Assembly (NCBI GenBank): GCA_951640165.1
Contig: OX621251.1
Span: 28,110,893-28,174,892 of the forward strand
DNA: 64,000 nucleotides
Origin: Pseudoips prasinana
Taxonomy: Eukaryota; Arthropoda; Insecta; Lepidoptera; Nolidae
Reading direction: 5' to 3'
Positions 50,576-61,139 of the stretch are shown one piece after another. The translations under genes and the position numbers were made by a program. The notes under the pieces are model-generated. The model had not been told where the DNA came from. It did not search any database and was given only the letters and a program-made list of their open reading frames with translations. The first letter of the stretch is position 1. Each line of letters starts with the position of its first letter.

Positions 50576-50840
50576 ACTAATTCTGGAGCCGTGTGGTTAC
50601 CGGCTGAGAAAAAATAATAGGGCCACGCAATACCATCTCGTGGGTGCCGTAAAAGGTGACTAAGGGATATACCAGGTTGTCGGGCAGCAGCACCTCCTGT
50701 ATCCGGACTAGGTACCATCTAACTGCGGTCACCAACTCGCATACCAAGCGCGGTAACTCCGGCAAATCTCTCCAAATGGCAACGTTGTAGAAACCGTCGG
50801 TGCAGGCCTATGTCCAGCAGCGAACAATATCAAGCTAATG
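50576..50840 (+). mobile_element. SINE-E copy, diverged
   Basis: 'taccatctcgtgggtgccgt', 'actaagggatataccaggtt', 'tcaccaactcgcataccaag', 'tccggcaaatctctccaaat', '3' 'tatgtccagcagcgaac'. Confidence 0.6.
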
Positions 50841-50906
50841 ATGAATTGAGCGTGATACACGGCGCTGTATGCTTCTGTGCTACTGGATGGCAATTACCTA
50901 ATTTTT

Positions 50907-51000
50907 GGTCTAGCGGTAGTGGGTGGGACCAAAAATTGCTATTGGGAGCATTCTGATAAGAAAACCGGAGTTAGTGCTGTTATACGCCGGTGAGTCAGAG
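50907..51000 (+). mobile_element. SINE-D scrap
   Basis: 'tttttggtctagcggtagtg' then 'aaaattgctattgggagc' and 'agttagtgctgttatacgcc': SINE-D with its B box deleted. Confidence 0.5.
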
Positions 51001-51152
51001 CCGCTGAACTCTCCTCTCTACTGACTCTGGGAACACTTCTGCAGGCCATAAATTGGTTAATCTTTTCATTCGCATTGGCTACTATGTACAAAATCTGGCC
51101 AGGAGTAGTGGTTTTGATTTAATGAACGGTATACATTACGATTTACCATAAG

Positions 51153-51626
51153 TTGGCTGATCTCTTTATTCAAATCCGTCAATGTAGGCAAAAATCAGCC
51201 AGGAGTATTGTTTCTGACAAAATAAACGTGACAGATTACAAAAAAAAACTACAAAATAAAAAAAAGAAATTGTTGCCACCCAAATTGGAAATGTATGTGA
51301 AGCTTTATTTAGTCAAAGACGATCATAGATATTTTGTCTATGGTAACAGCGGGGATATCGTGAGTCTATGGTGTGTGACATTTCTATTATATAAGGAGAA
51401 AAAGTTGAGCAAGACCAAATCTGTAAAATGTAATAAAATAAATAAATTAGAAGTTATTTTGGGAGTACAACTACGAAGTTCTCGATTCCTCGATTTCCAC
51501 ATAACTTTGTACGATAAAACATATCATCCTCTATTGAATAAACAGCGATGGGTACTACTAAAACAAACTGAAAGGCTACGTTTTCATAAAATGTTTAATA
51601 TTAAGTCGTGCGTCACAACCCTATAG
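51153..51626 (+). CDS. Hypothetical 157-residue lysine-rich frame, doubtful
   Basis: The longest frame in the window with no repeat explanation: ATG at 51153, stop at 51624. The N-terminal part is basic (a K/N/Q-rich run at residues 29-41, partly encoded by an A-rich tract). The middle has a hydrophobic segment around IVSLWCVTFLLY (68-79), and the C-terminal third reads LLNKQRWVLLKQTERLRFHK. No known domain, signal peptide or zinc motif is recognised. Upstream DNA (51056-51150) and the first 90 bp of the frame are a decayed tandem pair ('ttggttaatcttttcattcg' and 'ttggctgatctctttattca'), so the start codon lies inside a repeat. It is most likely a chance or transposon-derived frame; a small lineage gene cannot be excluded. 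Confidence 0.15.
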   Translation: MADLFIQIRQCRQKSARSIVSDKINVTDYKKKLQNKKKKLLPPKLEMYVKLYLVKDDHRYFVYGNSGDIVSLWCVTFLLYKEKKLSKTKSVKCNKINKLEVILGVQLRSSRFLDFHITLYDKTYHPLLNKQRWVLLKQTERLRFHKMFNIKSCVTTL

Positions 51627-51879
51627 TCCAGTTGGCGTTGTTTGTGCTGCGTTGCAGTTGCTACCAAACCCCAAACGCTTCGGTACTGCTGTGTCGCAAC
51701 TTTGTGCGGCACCGGTAATAAACAGCCTCTATTGCTATTTGCAACCTTTACTCAGCTATTTTGAGTGTACAAAGTTTAAACATGAAAGGAGGACCGTGTG
51801 GTAGTTAGGTATTAAAGAACGAATGTGCAAACTAATCTGTTATTTAGATCTGGAATTTTAGAATCAAGATTTATAGAGA
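51627..51879. other. No gene; short direct repeat partner
   Basis: Contains the partner (51632-51715) of the block at 50390-50490. Otherwise unassigned. Confidence 0.35.
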
Positions 51880-52053
51880 GCTGTGCCCAGCGGTTTTACC
51901 CGCGTTAAACTTTATAAATTTTAGCCTCTGTGTTAATCCAGGGTGTCAGCTAACTCCATACCAAATTTTATTAAAATCGATCCAGCCGTTTAGACGTGAA
52001 GAAGTAACAAACATACACACTCACACACTTTCACCTTTATAATATTAGTAGGA
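51880..52053 (-). mobile_element. Short Helitron (tandem unit 1)
   Basis: 'agctgtgcccagcggtttta', 'ccagggtgtcagctaactcc', 'agacgtgaagaagtaacaaa', 'tttataatattagtagga'. The CTAG end is mutated to GAGAG. Confidence 0.75.
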
Positions 52054-52423
52054 TGTGATCAGCATCACCATATCAGCCGGAAGACGTCCACGAGACGTTC
52101 AACTTAAGATACTGTGGTATTTGGAATGAGGAAATAATTGCAACTGACTAAATTCATATATTTGACCAGGAGTTCGTTATTTTAATACACATGAGAACAA
52201 TTAACTTATTCCCAATTGAGACACAGTGAGATAGGTATAAGTAACACTGTCCACTAATTGACACTGGCTGCTAACAAAATTTGTTTTTGATATAACTCCT
52301 GTTTTATCAAATACACAACCGATTAAAAATTTTCTGAACTAAATTAAATTCTTAAACGAATTAAATCAATAAATATCAATTAGTACACTTGGGATAATTA
52401 GTACGCTCGGCATTTATTATTTA

Positions 52424-52599
52424 CTAGCTGTGCCCCGCGATGATCCCGCGTTAAACTTTATAAATTTTAGTCTATGTGTTAATTCAGGGTGTCAGCTAAC
52501 TCCATACCAAATTTTATTAAAATCGATTCAGCCCTTTAGACGTGAAGAAGTAACAAACATACATACTCTCAAACTTTCGCCTTTATGATATTAGTAGGA
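52424..52599 (-). mobile_element. Short Helitron (tandem unit 2)
   Basis: Same body as 51880-52053 with intact CTAG at 52424 and 'tatgatattagtagga' at the other end; A|T flanks present. Confidence 0.8.
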
Positions 52600-52700
52600 T
52601 GCTTAAATATATTTGAACGGGAGTTCGTTATTTTATTACACAAGGTAACAATTAACTTACTCCCAATTGATGCACAGGGATATAGGTATAAGTAAAACTG

Positions 52701-52746
52701 TTTGTCTCTGCCTATCCCTCTGGGAAAAAGGCGTGAGTCTATGTAT
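52701..52746 (+). mobile_element. 46-bp LINE-G insertion with target duplication
   Basis: 'tttgtctctgcctatccctc' ... 'ggcgtgagtctatgtat' is the last 46 bp of LINE-G. It is flanked by gtaaaactg (52692-52700 and 52747-52755). The corresponding site in unit 1 (near 52229-52238, gtaacactg) has no insert. Confidence 0.85.
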
Positions 52747-52904
52747 GTAAAACTGGCCACTAATTGACACCGGGCTGCTAACTAAATTTGTTTTTGAAAT
52801 AACTCCTGTTTTAAAAAATACAACCGATTTAAAATTTTCTGAATTAAATTAAATTCTTAAACGAATTCAATAAATATCTTAGGTCAATTAGCAAAGTCGA
52901 ACTT

Positions 52905-53217
52905 TAGCTGTGCCTCACGGTTTTACCTGCGTTAAACACTATAAATTATCACAGCTGCTCCCTGTGAGTGATTGCGTGATAATATGTAGCCTATATATTG
53001 CCCCGACCTCTTAGTAATGTTCTTGTAAAATTTGAAGTGAATCCATGCAGTACTTTTTAATTTAGCCCGGACATAGTTACATACAGATAAACAGACAAAA
53101 CTTCTAATGACTATATTTTTGTCTTCGATATCGATAGTAGATCACGTCCCAATTATCCTTTTAAAAAAAATTCAATGTACAGTTTTGACTTTCCTACGAT
53201 TTTATTATATGTATAGA
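52905..53217 (-). mobile_element. Helitron of the long subfamily
   Basis: 'tagctgtgcctcacggtttt' (CTAG mutated to TTAG) to 'cgattttattatatgtatag'. Third Helitron in a row with the same orientation. Confidence 0.8.
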
Positions 53218-53480
53218 TTTTAAATTGGCACGCTCATTTGACTACCGTACCCGTGCCGTAATTGCAATCCAGAGAATAACGCACAGAATATAGTATACAG
53301 GGTAATATTTTATTTCTGATTGGCTTAAGTGGAACACAACAGGAAAACAGTGCTTGGTACAACCCGACAAGATAAGATGCTACGATGACGTTTTCCTTAA
53401 ACGATGACATACACTCAGGCTGCTTTTGATCCCTAACTAGACAGCTTGTATTAAGGCAACCAGGCAACTGATAAACTGAA
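53218..53480. other. No gene; SINE-B scrap
   Basis: 53415-53475 (gcttttgatccctaactag, gcaaccaggcaactgata) is a decayed inverted SINE-B 3' piece. The minus frame 53234..53548 crosses it and SINE-C and is not a gene. Confidence 0.4.
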
Positions 53481-53570
53481 TGTACGTGAGGCGCAGTGGC
53501 TAAGGCAGTCGCCTCGCCGCTCCGTGTGCCAAGTTCGATACCTGCCAACTATTTGTTGTGCCTTTGAAAA
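53481..53570 (+). mobile_element. SINE-C head
   Basis: 'tgtacgtgaggcgcagtggc' (A box), 'gtgccaagttcgatacctgc' (decayed B box), then 'actatttgttgtgcc'. The body is missing. Confidence 0.6.
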
Positions 53571-55059
53571 AAAATACTTTTTTTTATTTAATACAAAATG
53601 TGTCAACAAACAACGAAAAAATTGAGTTGCATACATACAAAAAAAATATTCGAATTGCTTACCACCTTCTTTATCCAACAACACTTTCTGTCCAGCCTCA
53701 GGATTTCAACGCTGGACCTCTTAATATGCAGTTCAACAAACTTACGACTAAGTCCTACCACACGCTTACCGTTTGTTTAAACAATATACGTAACTATACC
53801 AAATACATTTAAAAGAATAAACGAATTTAAAATGATAATTTGAATACTGATATTACAATACTAAATTACTGAAAATTACTTGTAACGTATGTAATTACAG
53901 TATTTTACATGAATAATATAACGACCAATTTTTCGATCAATAAATTCCCGCAACAATAGTAGAACCTCAATATATTTTAATTCATTTAATTTTATTGTTT
54001 ACCAGATACCATTATAAAACTCATTATTGCCGAAATCAGAAGGTGATTTCACAGAAATGTGCGGAATCGTTCACCATTTTAATGAAGTCTTTCCCGAAAT
54101 TGCGGGAATTTATCGGAAGTGTGGAGAGTACTAAAAGTTGCTCACGGGCAACTAGTAAACCACTTATTGCTGGCTTCATGTGTTCAAATTAATAAATTTG
54201 TGTAGTCTATCTAAACAAAAAGACGTATCACTTACAGGTATTCAATATCCAAAGATTGTGTATTTAGCTATTTCCAGAGCATCATGTGTTATTGTGATTT
54301 CTCTCTGAAAAGCCGCTGATCATTGCTACCATCATTATAGGGCAAAAGAGGGATGTAAGAGCTATTAAAATCCTTAAAAGTAGTACTTTAAAAAAAAAAA
54401 TTACTTTCCAACTGTTGCCTCACAATATGTACATATATGAAAATCTAGACAATACACACAAATAAAGATTACAAAAAAGTGACACTCATAGCATTATTAA
54501 TAGATATAAATATAATCTACTTACTTGTACATTTTTTGTTATATATTTATATTCATGAGAAATACAAACAGTAATATTATAAATAAAGTCACCAAACTGT
54601 TCAACAGTTGCGCTCTTGGGTACAATAACCTTAACGATTTAAATTGACATGATACCTAATGATCGTTTATCTAATCTGTCCGGCCAGGGATTTGTGCCCC
54701 GGTGCGGTGGTCATAAGTTCTATTCGGCACAAACAAATCTTTCTGTAGAAACAAATATTGTTTTCAAATAGTGTTCACCACTGTAATCCAAAAATTACTC
54801 CATGCTAGAAATTCCATGACCACGATCAATGCAACTTATTATAAACGTCGGAAAAATTAAATAAACATTGGTCTCGTAATTTATTATCATTCTAAGGTAT
54901 ATAGGTACTAGAGCTTAATATTACAAAAAGGCGTCTAAAACGTTACGTTGCATTAAGTATTACCCGTTATGTCAATTTTAATGGTATATGTTAAATACTG
55001 GACAATTGACAACGCGGCCGCTACCTATTATGATCGTCAGAAAATCTCAAGTTAAAAAT
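53571..55059. other. Largely unassigned
   Basis: AT-rich. 53690-53765 (ccagcctcaggatttcaacg, ctaagtcctaccacacg) could be an inverted tRNA-like head. Frames at 53558..53812 and 53995..54192 (+) have no recognised domains. No splice-bounded exon seen. Confidence 0.35.
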
Positions 55060-55490
55060 GCCAGCGCATTCTACTAATTTTCTTGACAAATCTTTTTCCA
55101 AACAAAGTGTTCGATTGTGGAATGCACTGCCTTTAGTAGTCAGACGTGCACAAAGTTTGCAAGAATTCCAAAGACTTGTCAAGAATCACTATCTGTCACT
55201 ACAAGACTCACAACACAATTAGGAACATAATATATTATATGTATTTATTATTTGTAAAATGTTTATATTTTCTTTTTATTTATTTCTTTATTAATTGTAC
55301 CCATAGGTACTATTTGTAATGTACCGTACACCGACAACTGCCCCTCTCAATAACTACATTCTCCAATTTTACTTTGGTTATCTGGAAGAGATCACATTTT
55401 GTGATAAGACCGCCCATTGTATACTTTAAAGGTTTTAATTGTTTTTTATTTTCTTATTTCTTTGGTATACAATAAAGAGTTTATCTATCT
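55060..55490 (+). pseudogene. LINE 3' end with AATAAAG...ctatctatt tail
   Basis: The plus reading FLDKSFSKQSVRLWNALPLV and then RRAQSLQEFQRLVKNHY before a stop at about 55220 is a LINE C-terminus with the LWNALP motif. The untranslated tail ends 'caataaagagtttatctatc', a LINE-type 3' end with a short tandem tail. 5'-truncated. Confidence 0.75.
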
Positions 55491-56004
55491 ATTATAAATT
55501 TTATACTTAACATTGATATACATATGCATAAAAGTACTTTTCGGTTAGCAATATATATTCAAATTAAGAATATGTCCAACCGTAAAACATATTATAACGT
55601 TTTTCAGAAGAAACATAATAATATGTTTATGGTACAACCGGCAACAAATTCACAACAACAGAAAATCGCCCGTGTGCCTTCCGCTTTCGGTATTTGGAAT
55701 AAAATTAAACTTTAGCCAATTTTAATGTTCAATTTAACTTTTTGAAAGTGCCTCCCGACGGATTTATAGTGATATTACTTCGCTCAACTTACTTACGGAT
55801 GAAATGCATCAGTTTTTCAATGTTCTCGTGGACTCGAGGCGTATTAGTTTTGCATTTTGAATTATGTATGAATTGAATCTATATGATGCAATCACAAACA
55901 TATACCAGATATTTATACAGCTTCAGTAAAGGTGTGTCCCATTAGTTCAAATATAAATTAATATTTGATATATAAATATTCTTGATAATCAATTCTTGCT
56001 TCGC
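55491..56004. other. No gene recognised
   Basis: The 63-codon frame 55524..55715 (+) ends IARVPSAFGIWNKIKL with no family match. AT-rich. Confidence 0.35.
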
Positions 56005-56097
56005 CCCGATGTAATAGAAATTGCCCCTGTGTTTTTGTTGGACATATTATAGTGCACACACTTGTGCACTATAATATGTCCCCTGCAGAAGGCTAGT
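56005..56097 (+). mobile_element. SINE-D 3' scrap with inverted block
   Basis: 'aaattgcccctgtgttt', then 'ggacatattatagtgcacac' against 'cttgtgcactataatatgtc', an inverted pair (56039-56080) made from SINE-D sequence, then 'agaaggctagtctc'. Confidence 0.6.
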
Positions 56098-56397
56098 CTC
56101 ATATTATTATAAATTTATTTATACATGTTTAAACAAATGTTGAATTTTATTATTATACAAGTGACGCAATAATATAGTAAACTAAGAAAAAGGTATGAAG
56201 ACGGTTGCCAAATTACTACAAGATACTTGTCTTCAAAGGTTGTCGCAAAATAAAACAAAGAAAACCTATATCTAGTTAGCAACACAGCCTTTAGCCTATA
56301 AATATTGGTTATTCTGTCAAAAAATGGATTTTAGTAGTATACTTACTTTACTAAAGGTATATTTACGAAATAAATTAATTGGTTTGATGTATAAAAA
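56098..56397. other. No gene recognised
   Basis: AT-rich unassigned DNA. Confidence 0.4.
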
Positions 56398-56612
56398 ATG
56401 CTGTGTGGTGACGGCATAGACTATCATCACCCCAGCTCATGCCGTGGGGGGGCGTAAAAATCGCCGAGAGAACGGGCAACAGTGTTTTTCTGTGAATGAT
56501 CAAACTACGATCGGCAACCCGTCAGTCAAGTTTGGCGATTATAGCATATCCCCCATTCTTTGGGGAGGCTTTCGTCCAGCAGTGGACGTACTTTGGCTGA
56601 CATGATGATGAT
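56398..56612 (+). mobile_element. SINE-E copy next to RTE
   Basis: 'atgctgtgtggtgacggcat', 'cagctcatgccgtgggggg', 'gaacgggcaacagtg', 'gtttggcgattatagcatat', 'cgtccagcagtggacgtact', 'ggctgacatgatgatga'. Its tail abuts the RTE fragment at 56613. Confidence 0.8.
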
Positions 56613-56915
56613 AGTAAGAACTAAAGTAACCGATATAGCCCGAAGAATTGCCAAGCTGATGCGGCAGTGGGCAGGGCACATAGCTCGTAGAGCCGACGGC
56701 CGCTAGGGCAGAAACGTTCTCGAGTGGCGACCACGAACCGAAAGACGCAGCGTGGACAGGTCCCCTATAAGATGGACGGATTATCTTGTGTTATGAGGGT
56801 CACTGGATGTCACTGGATGCGGATAGCACAAAACCAGGAATGATGGAGATCTTTGGGGGAGGCCTTTGTCTAGCAGTGGGCATCTATCGGCTGATATGAT
56901 GATGATGATGATGAT
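56613..56915 (+). pseudogene. RTE LINE 3' end
   Basis: Reads KVTDIARRIAKLMRQWAGHI, ARRADGR, stop, then EWRPRTERRSVDRSPIRWTD and, after a small insertion (gttatgagg), the terminal block. Ends 'ggctgatatgatgatgatga'. The tail matches that of SINE-E just upstream. Confidence 0.8.
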
Positions 56916-57234
56916 AAATTAAATCTTTACTATTCAGAAGCCTTTTTTACATTTCTATAGTAGCTAGCTCGCAAAGTGTTGCGGCTGGCGACTAAAATTA
57001 GGCCTCGATACATATAGGGGACCAGTAATCAAGTCAGAAGATAACATGCTAAAATCTATTTCACTATTGACTGACCGGCTGATAAATGTGCTCTCGGACT
57101 CATGAAAGGATGGAGTTTCAACCATTGAGGCACCGAGCAATCTTTGTTTCTATGTAAAGATAATAATAGAAAACGTGATCCGCTTTAATCGACTGTTAAC
57201 ACAGCTGGAACACAGAGTATACATACATAATACA
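56916..57234. other. No gene recognised
   Basis: Unassigned DNA. Confidence 0.4.
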
Positions 57235-57478
57235 TAGACTCACGCCTGTTTCCCAGAGGGGTAGGCAGAGACAATGGATTTTTCCTCGTTTCCTGTCATT
57301 TTGTTAGTTATAGTATATCAGTTATCTGGTTTCCAGCTCAGATGGCAGATCAGATGACCGTGTGTAAATAATGTCACAGGATATTATTTTATTCTTCATA
57401 CATGCTCGCCAGTTTAGGGTGCTTGTGACCTGGCCTTTTTGAGAACATCTCCGATTTGGTCAGAGAACGTTCTACCTT
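57235..57478 (-). pseudogene. LINE-G 3' end split by SINE-B piece
   Basis: 57238-57305 ('actcacgcctgtttcccaga') and 57389-57478 ('cttcatacatgctcgccagt', 'ctccgatttggtcagagaac') are one inverted LINE-G end. A plus-strand SINE-B 3' piece (57306-57388, 'tatatcagttatctggtttc', 'gaccgtgtgtaaataatgtc') lies between. Confidence 0.7.
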
Positions 57479-57575
57479 TCATATTCTGTCACTCAAAGTC
57501 ACACCACACATACTTCTCAGAGCTCCCATTTCCACTGCATTCATTCTACATTAATTATTTTTAAAAGCGTATCAG

Positions 57576-58497
57576 GCGTCATATACCTAAGCTACAAAGC
57601 AATAAGACCCTGCATTTAGAAGTATTAATAAATGATTACGATAAGTTCGTCTCAGTAGGTCATTATGAGTCACAATAAGTGTCTTATAACAAATACGTCA
57701 TAAACCTAAACTACAAAGCGATAAGACCGCGAATTTAGAAGTATTAATAACGATTTGTATTAGTTCATCTCGATAGGTCATTAAGAATCACAATAAGTAT
57801 CTCATACCAAATGCGTCATATACCTAAACTACAGAGCGATAAGACCGCGTATTTAGAGGTATTAATAACGGTTTGTAATTAGTTCGTCTCGGTAGATCAT
57901 TAAGAGTCACAATAAGTATCTCATACCAAATACGTCATATACCTAAGCTACAAAGCGATAAGACCGCGTATTTAGAAGTATTAATAACGGTTTGTTATTA
58001 GTTCGTCTCGGTAGGTCATTAAGAATCATAATAAGTGTCTCATACCAAATACATCATACACCTAAGCTACGAAGCGTTAAGACCGCGTATTTAGAAGTAT
58101 TAATAACGGTTTGTTATTAGTTCGTCTCGGTAGGTCATTAAGAATCATAATAAGTGTCTCATACCAAATACATCATACACCTAAACTACGAAGCGATAAG
58201 ACCGCGTATTTAGAAGTATTAATAACGGTTTGTTATTAGTTCGTCTCGGTAGGTCATTAAGAATCAAAATAAGTGTTTCATACCAAGTATGTCATATACC
58301 TAAGCTACGAAGCGATAAGACCGCGAATTTAGAAGTATTAATAACGGTTTGTTATTAGTTCGTCTCGGTAAGTCATTAAGAATCAAAATAAGTATTTCAT
58401 ATCAAGTATGGCAAACACCTAAGTAAGCTACGAAGCGATAAGACCGCGAATTTAGAAGTATTAATAACAGTTTGTAATTATTTCGTCACAAAGTTTT
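57576..58497. repeat. Minisatellite, period about 119 bp, eight units
   Basis: Aligned on 'agcgataagaccgcg', units recur at 57602, 57721, 57839, 57958, 58077, 58196, 58315 and 58438 (spacings 119, 118, 119, 119, 119, 119, 123). Conserved blocks: 'tttagaagtattaataacgg', 'ttagttcgtctcggtaggtc', 'attaagaatca.aataagtg'. The central units are nearly identical and the outer units diverged; the last has a 4-bp insertion (agta). No coding. Confidence 0.95.
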
Positions 58498-58924
58498 AGA
58501 CTGTACGATTTCTAGACTCCTAATTGTTAATTACTAACAATTTGTAGAAATGTTATTTCAACAAAGGGAAGGTATAATTACTGTGTATAATTTACTTTTA
58601 ATTGTTCTGTTAAAGCTGTAAATAATGGAGGCTATCCATAACCTAGATTTAGTTATAAAACTTTTGTTAATGCTTTGATGAAGCCTACAAAAACAAATAC
58701 AATTAGATGAATTCATTGAATAGGTACTGTTTATTTTTTACTCCGTGCTTGGAGGGTATGTTGAACTCGCTGTACTTTGCAAAATCGAATCGCATATAAT
58801 CGAATACTATAAATTGAATGTCGATTACTCGAACGTTCATAATATCGAATGGTTAATAAATCGCGTAGGGTTAACGTGCATTGCAAACTTCTTGTTTTGT
58901 CTCCTTTACTGTCATTATATTCTT
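58498..58924. other. No gene recognised
   Basis: AT-rich unassigned DNA right of the minisatellite. Confidence 0.4.
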
Positions 58925-59046
58925 AGTAAACAGGTAAACAGACAGACAGTAAGCGAGGCAAAAGAGGTGTGCAAAGATCGTGACAAATGGAAATCCGTTG
59001 TCTGTGCCTACCCCTCTGGGAAACAGGCGTGAGTCTATGTATGTAA
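58925..59046 (+). pseudogene. LINE-G extreme 3' end
   Basis: Reads SEAKEVCKDRDKWKSVVCAY then PSGKQA, stop, and 'gtgagtctatgtatgta'. 5'-truncated to about 35 codons. Confidence 0.75.
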
Positions 59047-59800
59047 AGTGGTCGGTCCCAACTGCATCAATTAGACAACAGGCCTTTTGGCTCCGAAAAC
59101 TAGGACACAAAAATACCGGCCACAAAAAAAAATGCTTTTTAAAACCAAGCTTAAAACCTTCAACTTATCTATATGGAAAACAACTTCAATTTATCTATGC
59201 ATTCCCTATCAAAACAAAATTGTATGTTTTGTATATAAAGAGAAAAAAAACATACATACAAGGCGAATCGATAAGTAATCAATCCCTGAAGTTACTTAGT
59301 AATGTTACGTTTAAGTAAACGTTAACGTTTAGAGTAGGAAAGGTTTTAATTCCTATTTTGCTGCCGGTACGTGGTAAGTATTAATAACTTTCAAAGGAGG
59401 ACAACAGTTTCTAACTATGGTAATATATTATTCAACTATGCTTGTACTACAAAACTTTTGTGGTTTCATTGTGGCTTTTAATTAAAGCCTTCAACTATGT
59501 GTTTGATACCGACGTAAAGTAGCTCTGCATATACCTTAATTAGTACCAATTTCTTGACATATTGCGATTCCTAGATTCTCTTGTACCTCTAAATTCATAA
59601 TTATACAGTTAAATCGGTCTCATATAACGAATATGGCTTAAAGATTAGTCATCGTTTAAGATTACTCTAAATACTCTCACATAGCGATTGTCTAATCGCT
59701 GCCAAAGTTTCATTAAAAAAAAATGATCTGGAGCACCAACACAGTTCTTCGAAATTACCAAAATGTTTTGGTTAAACCGACAATAAAATATTTAACTTAA
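59047..59800. other. No gene recognised
   Basis: The frame 58980..59318 (+) starts in the LINE-G tail and has no motif; AT-rich. Confidence 0.4.
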
Positions 59801-60012
59801 TATCCTGGGAGATTATTCACACACGGCCATCTGATCCTAAACTAAGCAGAGCTTGTACAATGGAAGTCAGATAACTGATATATTACACTAATTTTCTTTT
59901 GTAAATACACACATACAAACAGACATGTTCATGCACACAAATATCTGTCCTGGATGGGAATCGAACCCACGACCTACGGCTTGAAATGCAATCATTGACC
60001 AAATACGCCAAA
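59801..60012 (-). mobile_element. SINE-B copy, inverted
   Basis: 'atcctgggagattattcaca', 'aagcagagcttgtacaatgg', 'gaacatgtc' region reversed as 'gacatgttcatgcacacaaa', B box 'gggaatcgaacccacgacc'. The A-box side is decayed. Confidence 0.75.
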
Positions 60013-60364
60013 TCTTCGGTATATCTTTCGCACCCTATCAAAACAGTCGATCAAGTCAACAGGAAAATAACCAGTAAACATGGACTTCCCCGTACTGATT
60101 TACGGGTCTGTGGGGACACGGACGCCATAATCACGTTCCACAGATGAATTGGTAGAAGAAAGGCATGTTATCAACACCAAATTATATTATTTTCCGTGAG
60201 TAGGGATACTTTTTTAAGAAATATATTGTGATGGTATTCAATATTTGCATGCTTTTTGAACGCGATCTGATCTATACATACAGATACAGGTTTAAAAATA
60301 ATAACACTTCAATTTCGGACAGGGTTTAATATTCAGTTTCAAATTGATATTTTTTTAAATTTAA
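60013..60364. other. No gene recognised
   Basis: Unassigned. 60065-60150 is GC-richer (cttccccgtactgatttacg) but has stops and no splice-bounded frame. Confidence 0.35.
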
Positions 60365-60640
60365 AGGATGACAAACGAGCAAGAGGGTCACCTGCTAGTA
60401 AGTGATCTCCGCCGCCCATGGACACTCGCAACACCAGATGAGTCGCGAGTGCGTTGCCGGCCTTTAAGAGGCAGCCCAATGAGCCACCCCAATGAGTTCT
60501 GGCGACCTTACTCACACTCAGAAACACAACATTAATTTATTAATGTTATTATTAAGGAATGTCTTCTGTAAGGTGGAGGTACTTCCCCAGCCGGACTGCT
60601 CTTTGAGCGAATAAACGCTATGCCCTACCTCCCTTAATGG
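60365..60640 (-). repeat. Dispersed repeat A, near complete, inverted
   Basis: 'aggatgacaaacgagcaaga', 'gtgatctccgccgcccatgg', 'gcgttgccggcctttaagag', 'gttctggcgaccttactcac', 'agtccggctggg' complement (cccagccggactgctctttg). The poly-A end faces left. Confidence 0.75.
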
Positions 60641-61139
60641 CAGTTCTTTATTTATAGGTATTTAATATTAATAGTACGTAAGTTTTGATTATATGCTAGT
60701 ATACATTATTTTTTTTAATAAAATAAGCATATCAATTTACATAAAAACACACACTGTAACTAAAGTTCAATTTTTCATATATCTTTTTATCTTCGAATGA
60801 TATACATCGTAAACAAAATTAAAAAATAGTTGGGTCTAAAAATTTGTGTTCGGTTTTTTCCTAATCTTATATTTTTCTGGAAAGATGGATAGAAATCATT
60901 TTAACACGATGTTAAGTTGCAACGATACGTACATATGTATAACCGAGATTAAATTGTGAATGGGCTTATTACTACAAAACTTACTTACTGTATTCAGTAG
61001 AGTGAAGAACTCGTAATCGGATGACATACCTAGAAACAAAAAAAAATGTTAATCTGCTGCTGTATTTATTTATTAGCATCAAATAGCTATTAAACCTTCT
61101 TAAATCATTTTTATAATACAAAACTAATACAATTTAAAT
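60641..61139. other. No gene recognised
   Basis: AT-rich unassigned DNA. The block 'tattaaaccttcttaaatca' ... 'aactaatacaatttaaatg' (61090-61139) recurs, diverged, at 61885-61935. Confidence 0.4.

Larger units (their letters stand above)
51880..52904. repeat. Tandem duplication carrying a Helitron in each unit
   Basis: Unit 1 (51880-52423) and unit 2 (52424-52904) align through: Helitron, 'ggagttcgttatttta', 'aacaattaactta', 'ggtataagtaa.actg', 'actaattgacac.gg', 'aactcctgttttaa', 'attaaattcttaaacgaatt'. Unit 1 also has a short 'catcagccggaagacgtcca' RTE/SINE-E tail near 52070. Unit 2 has a 46-bp LINE-G insert. Confidence 0.8.

Noticed and set aside
57576..58497. CRISPR-like array
   Set aside because: The repeats are contiguous 119-bp units without unique spacers, in a eukaryotic genome; it is a minisatellite.
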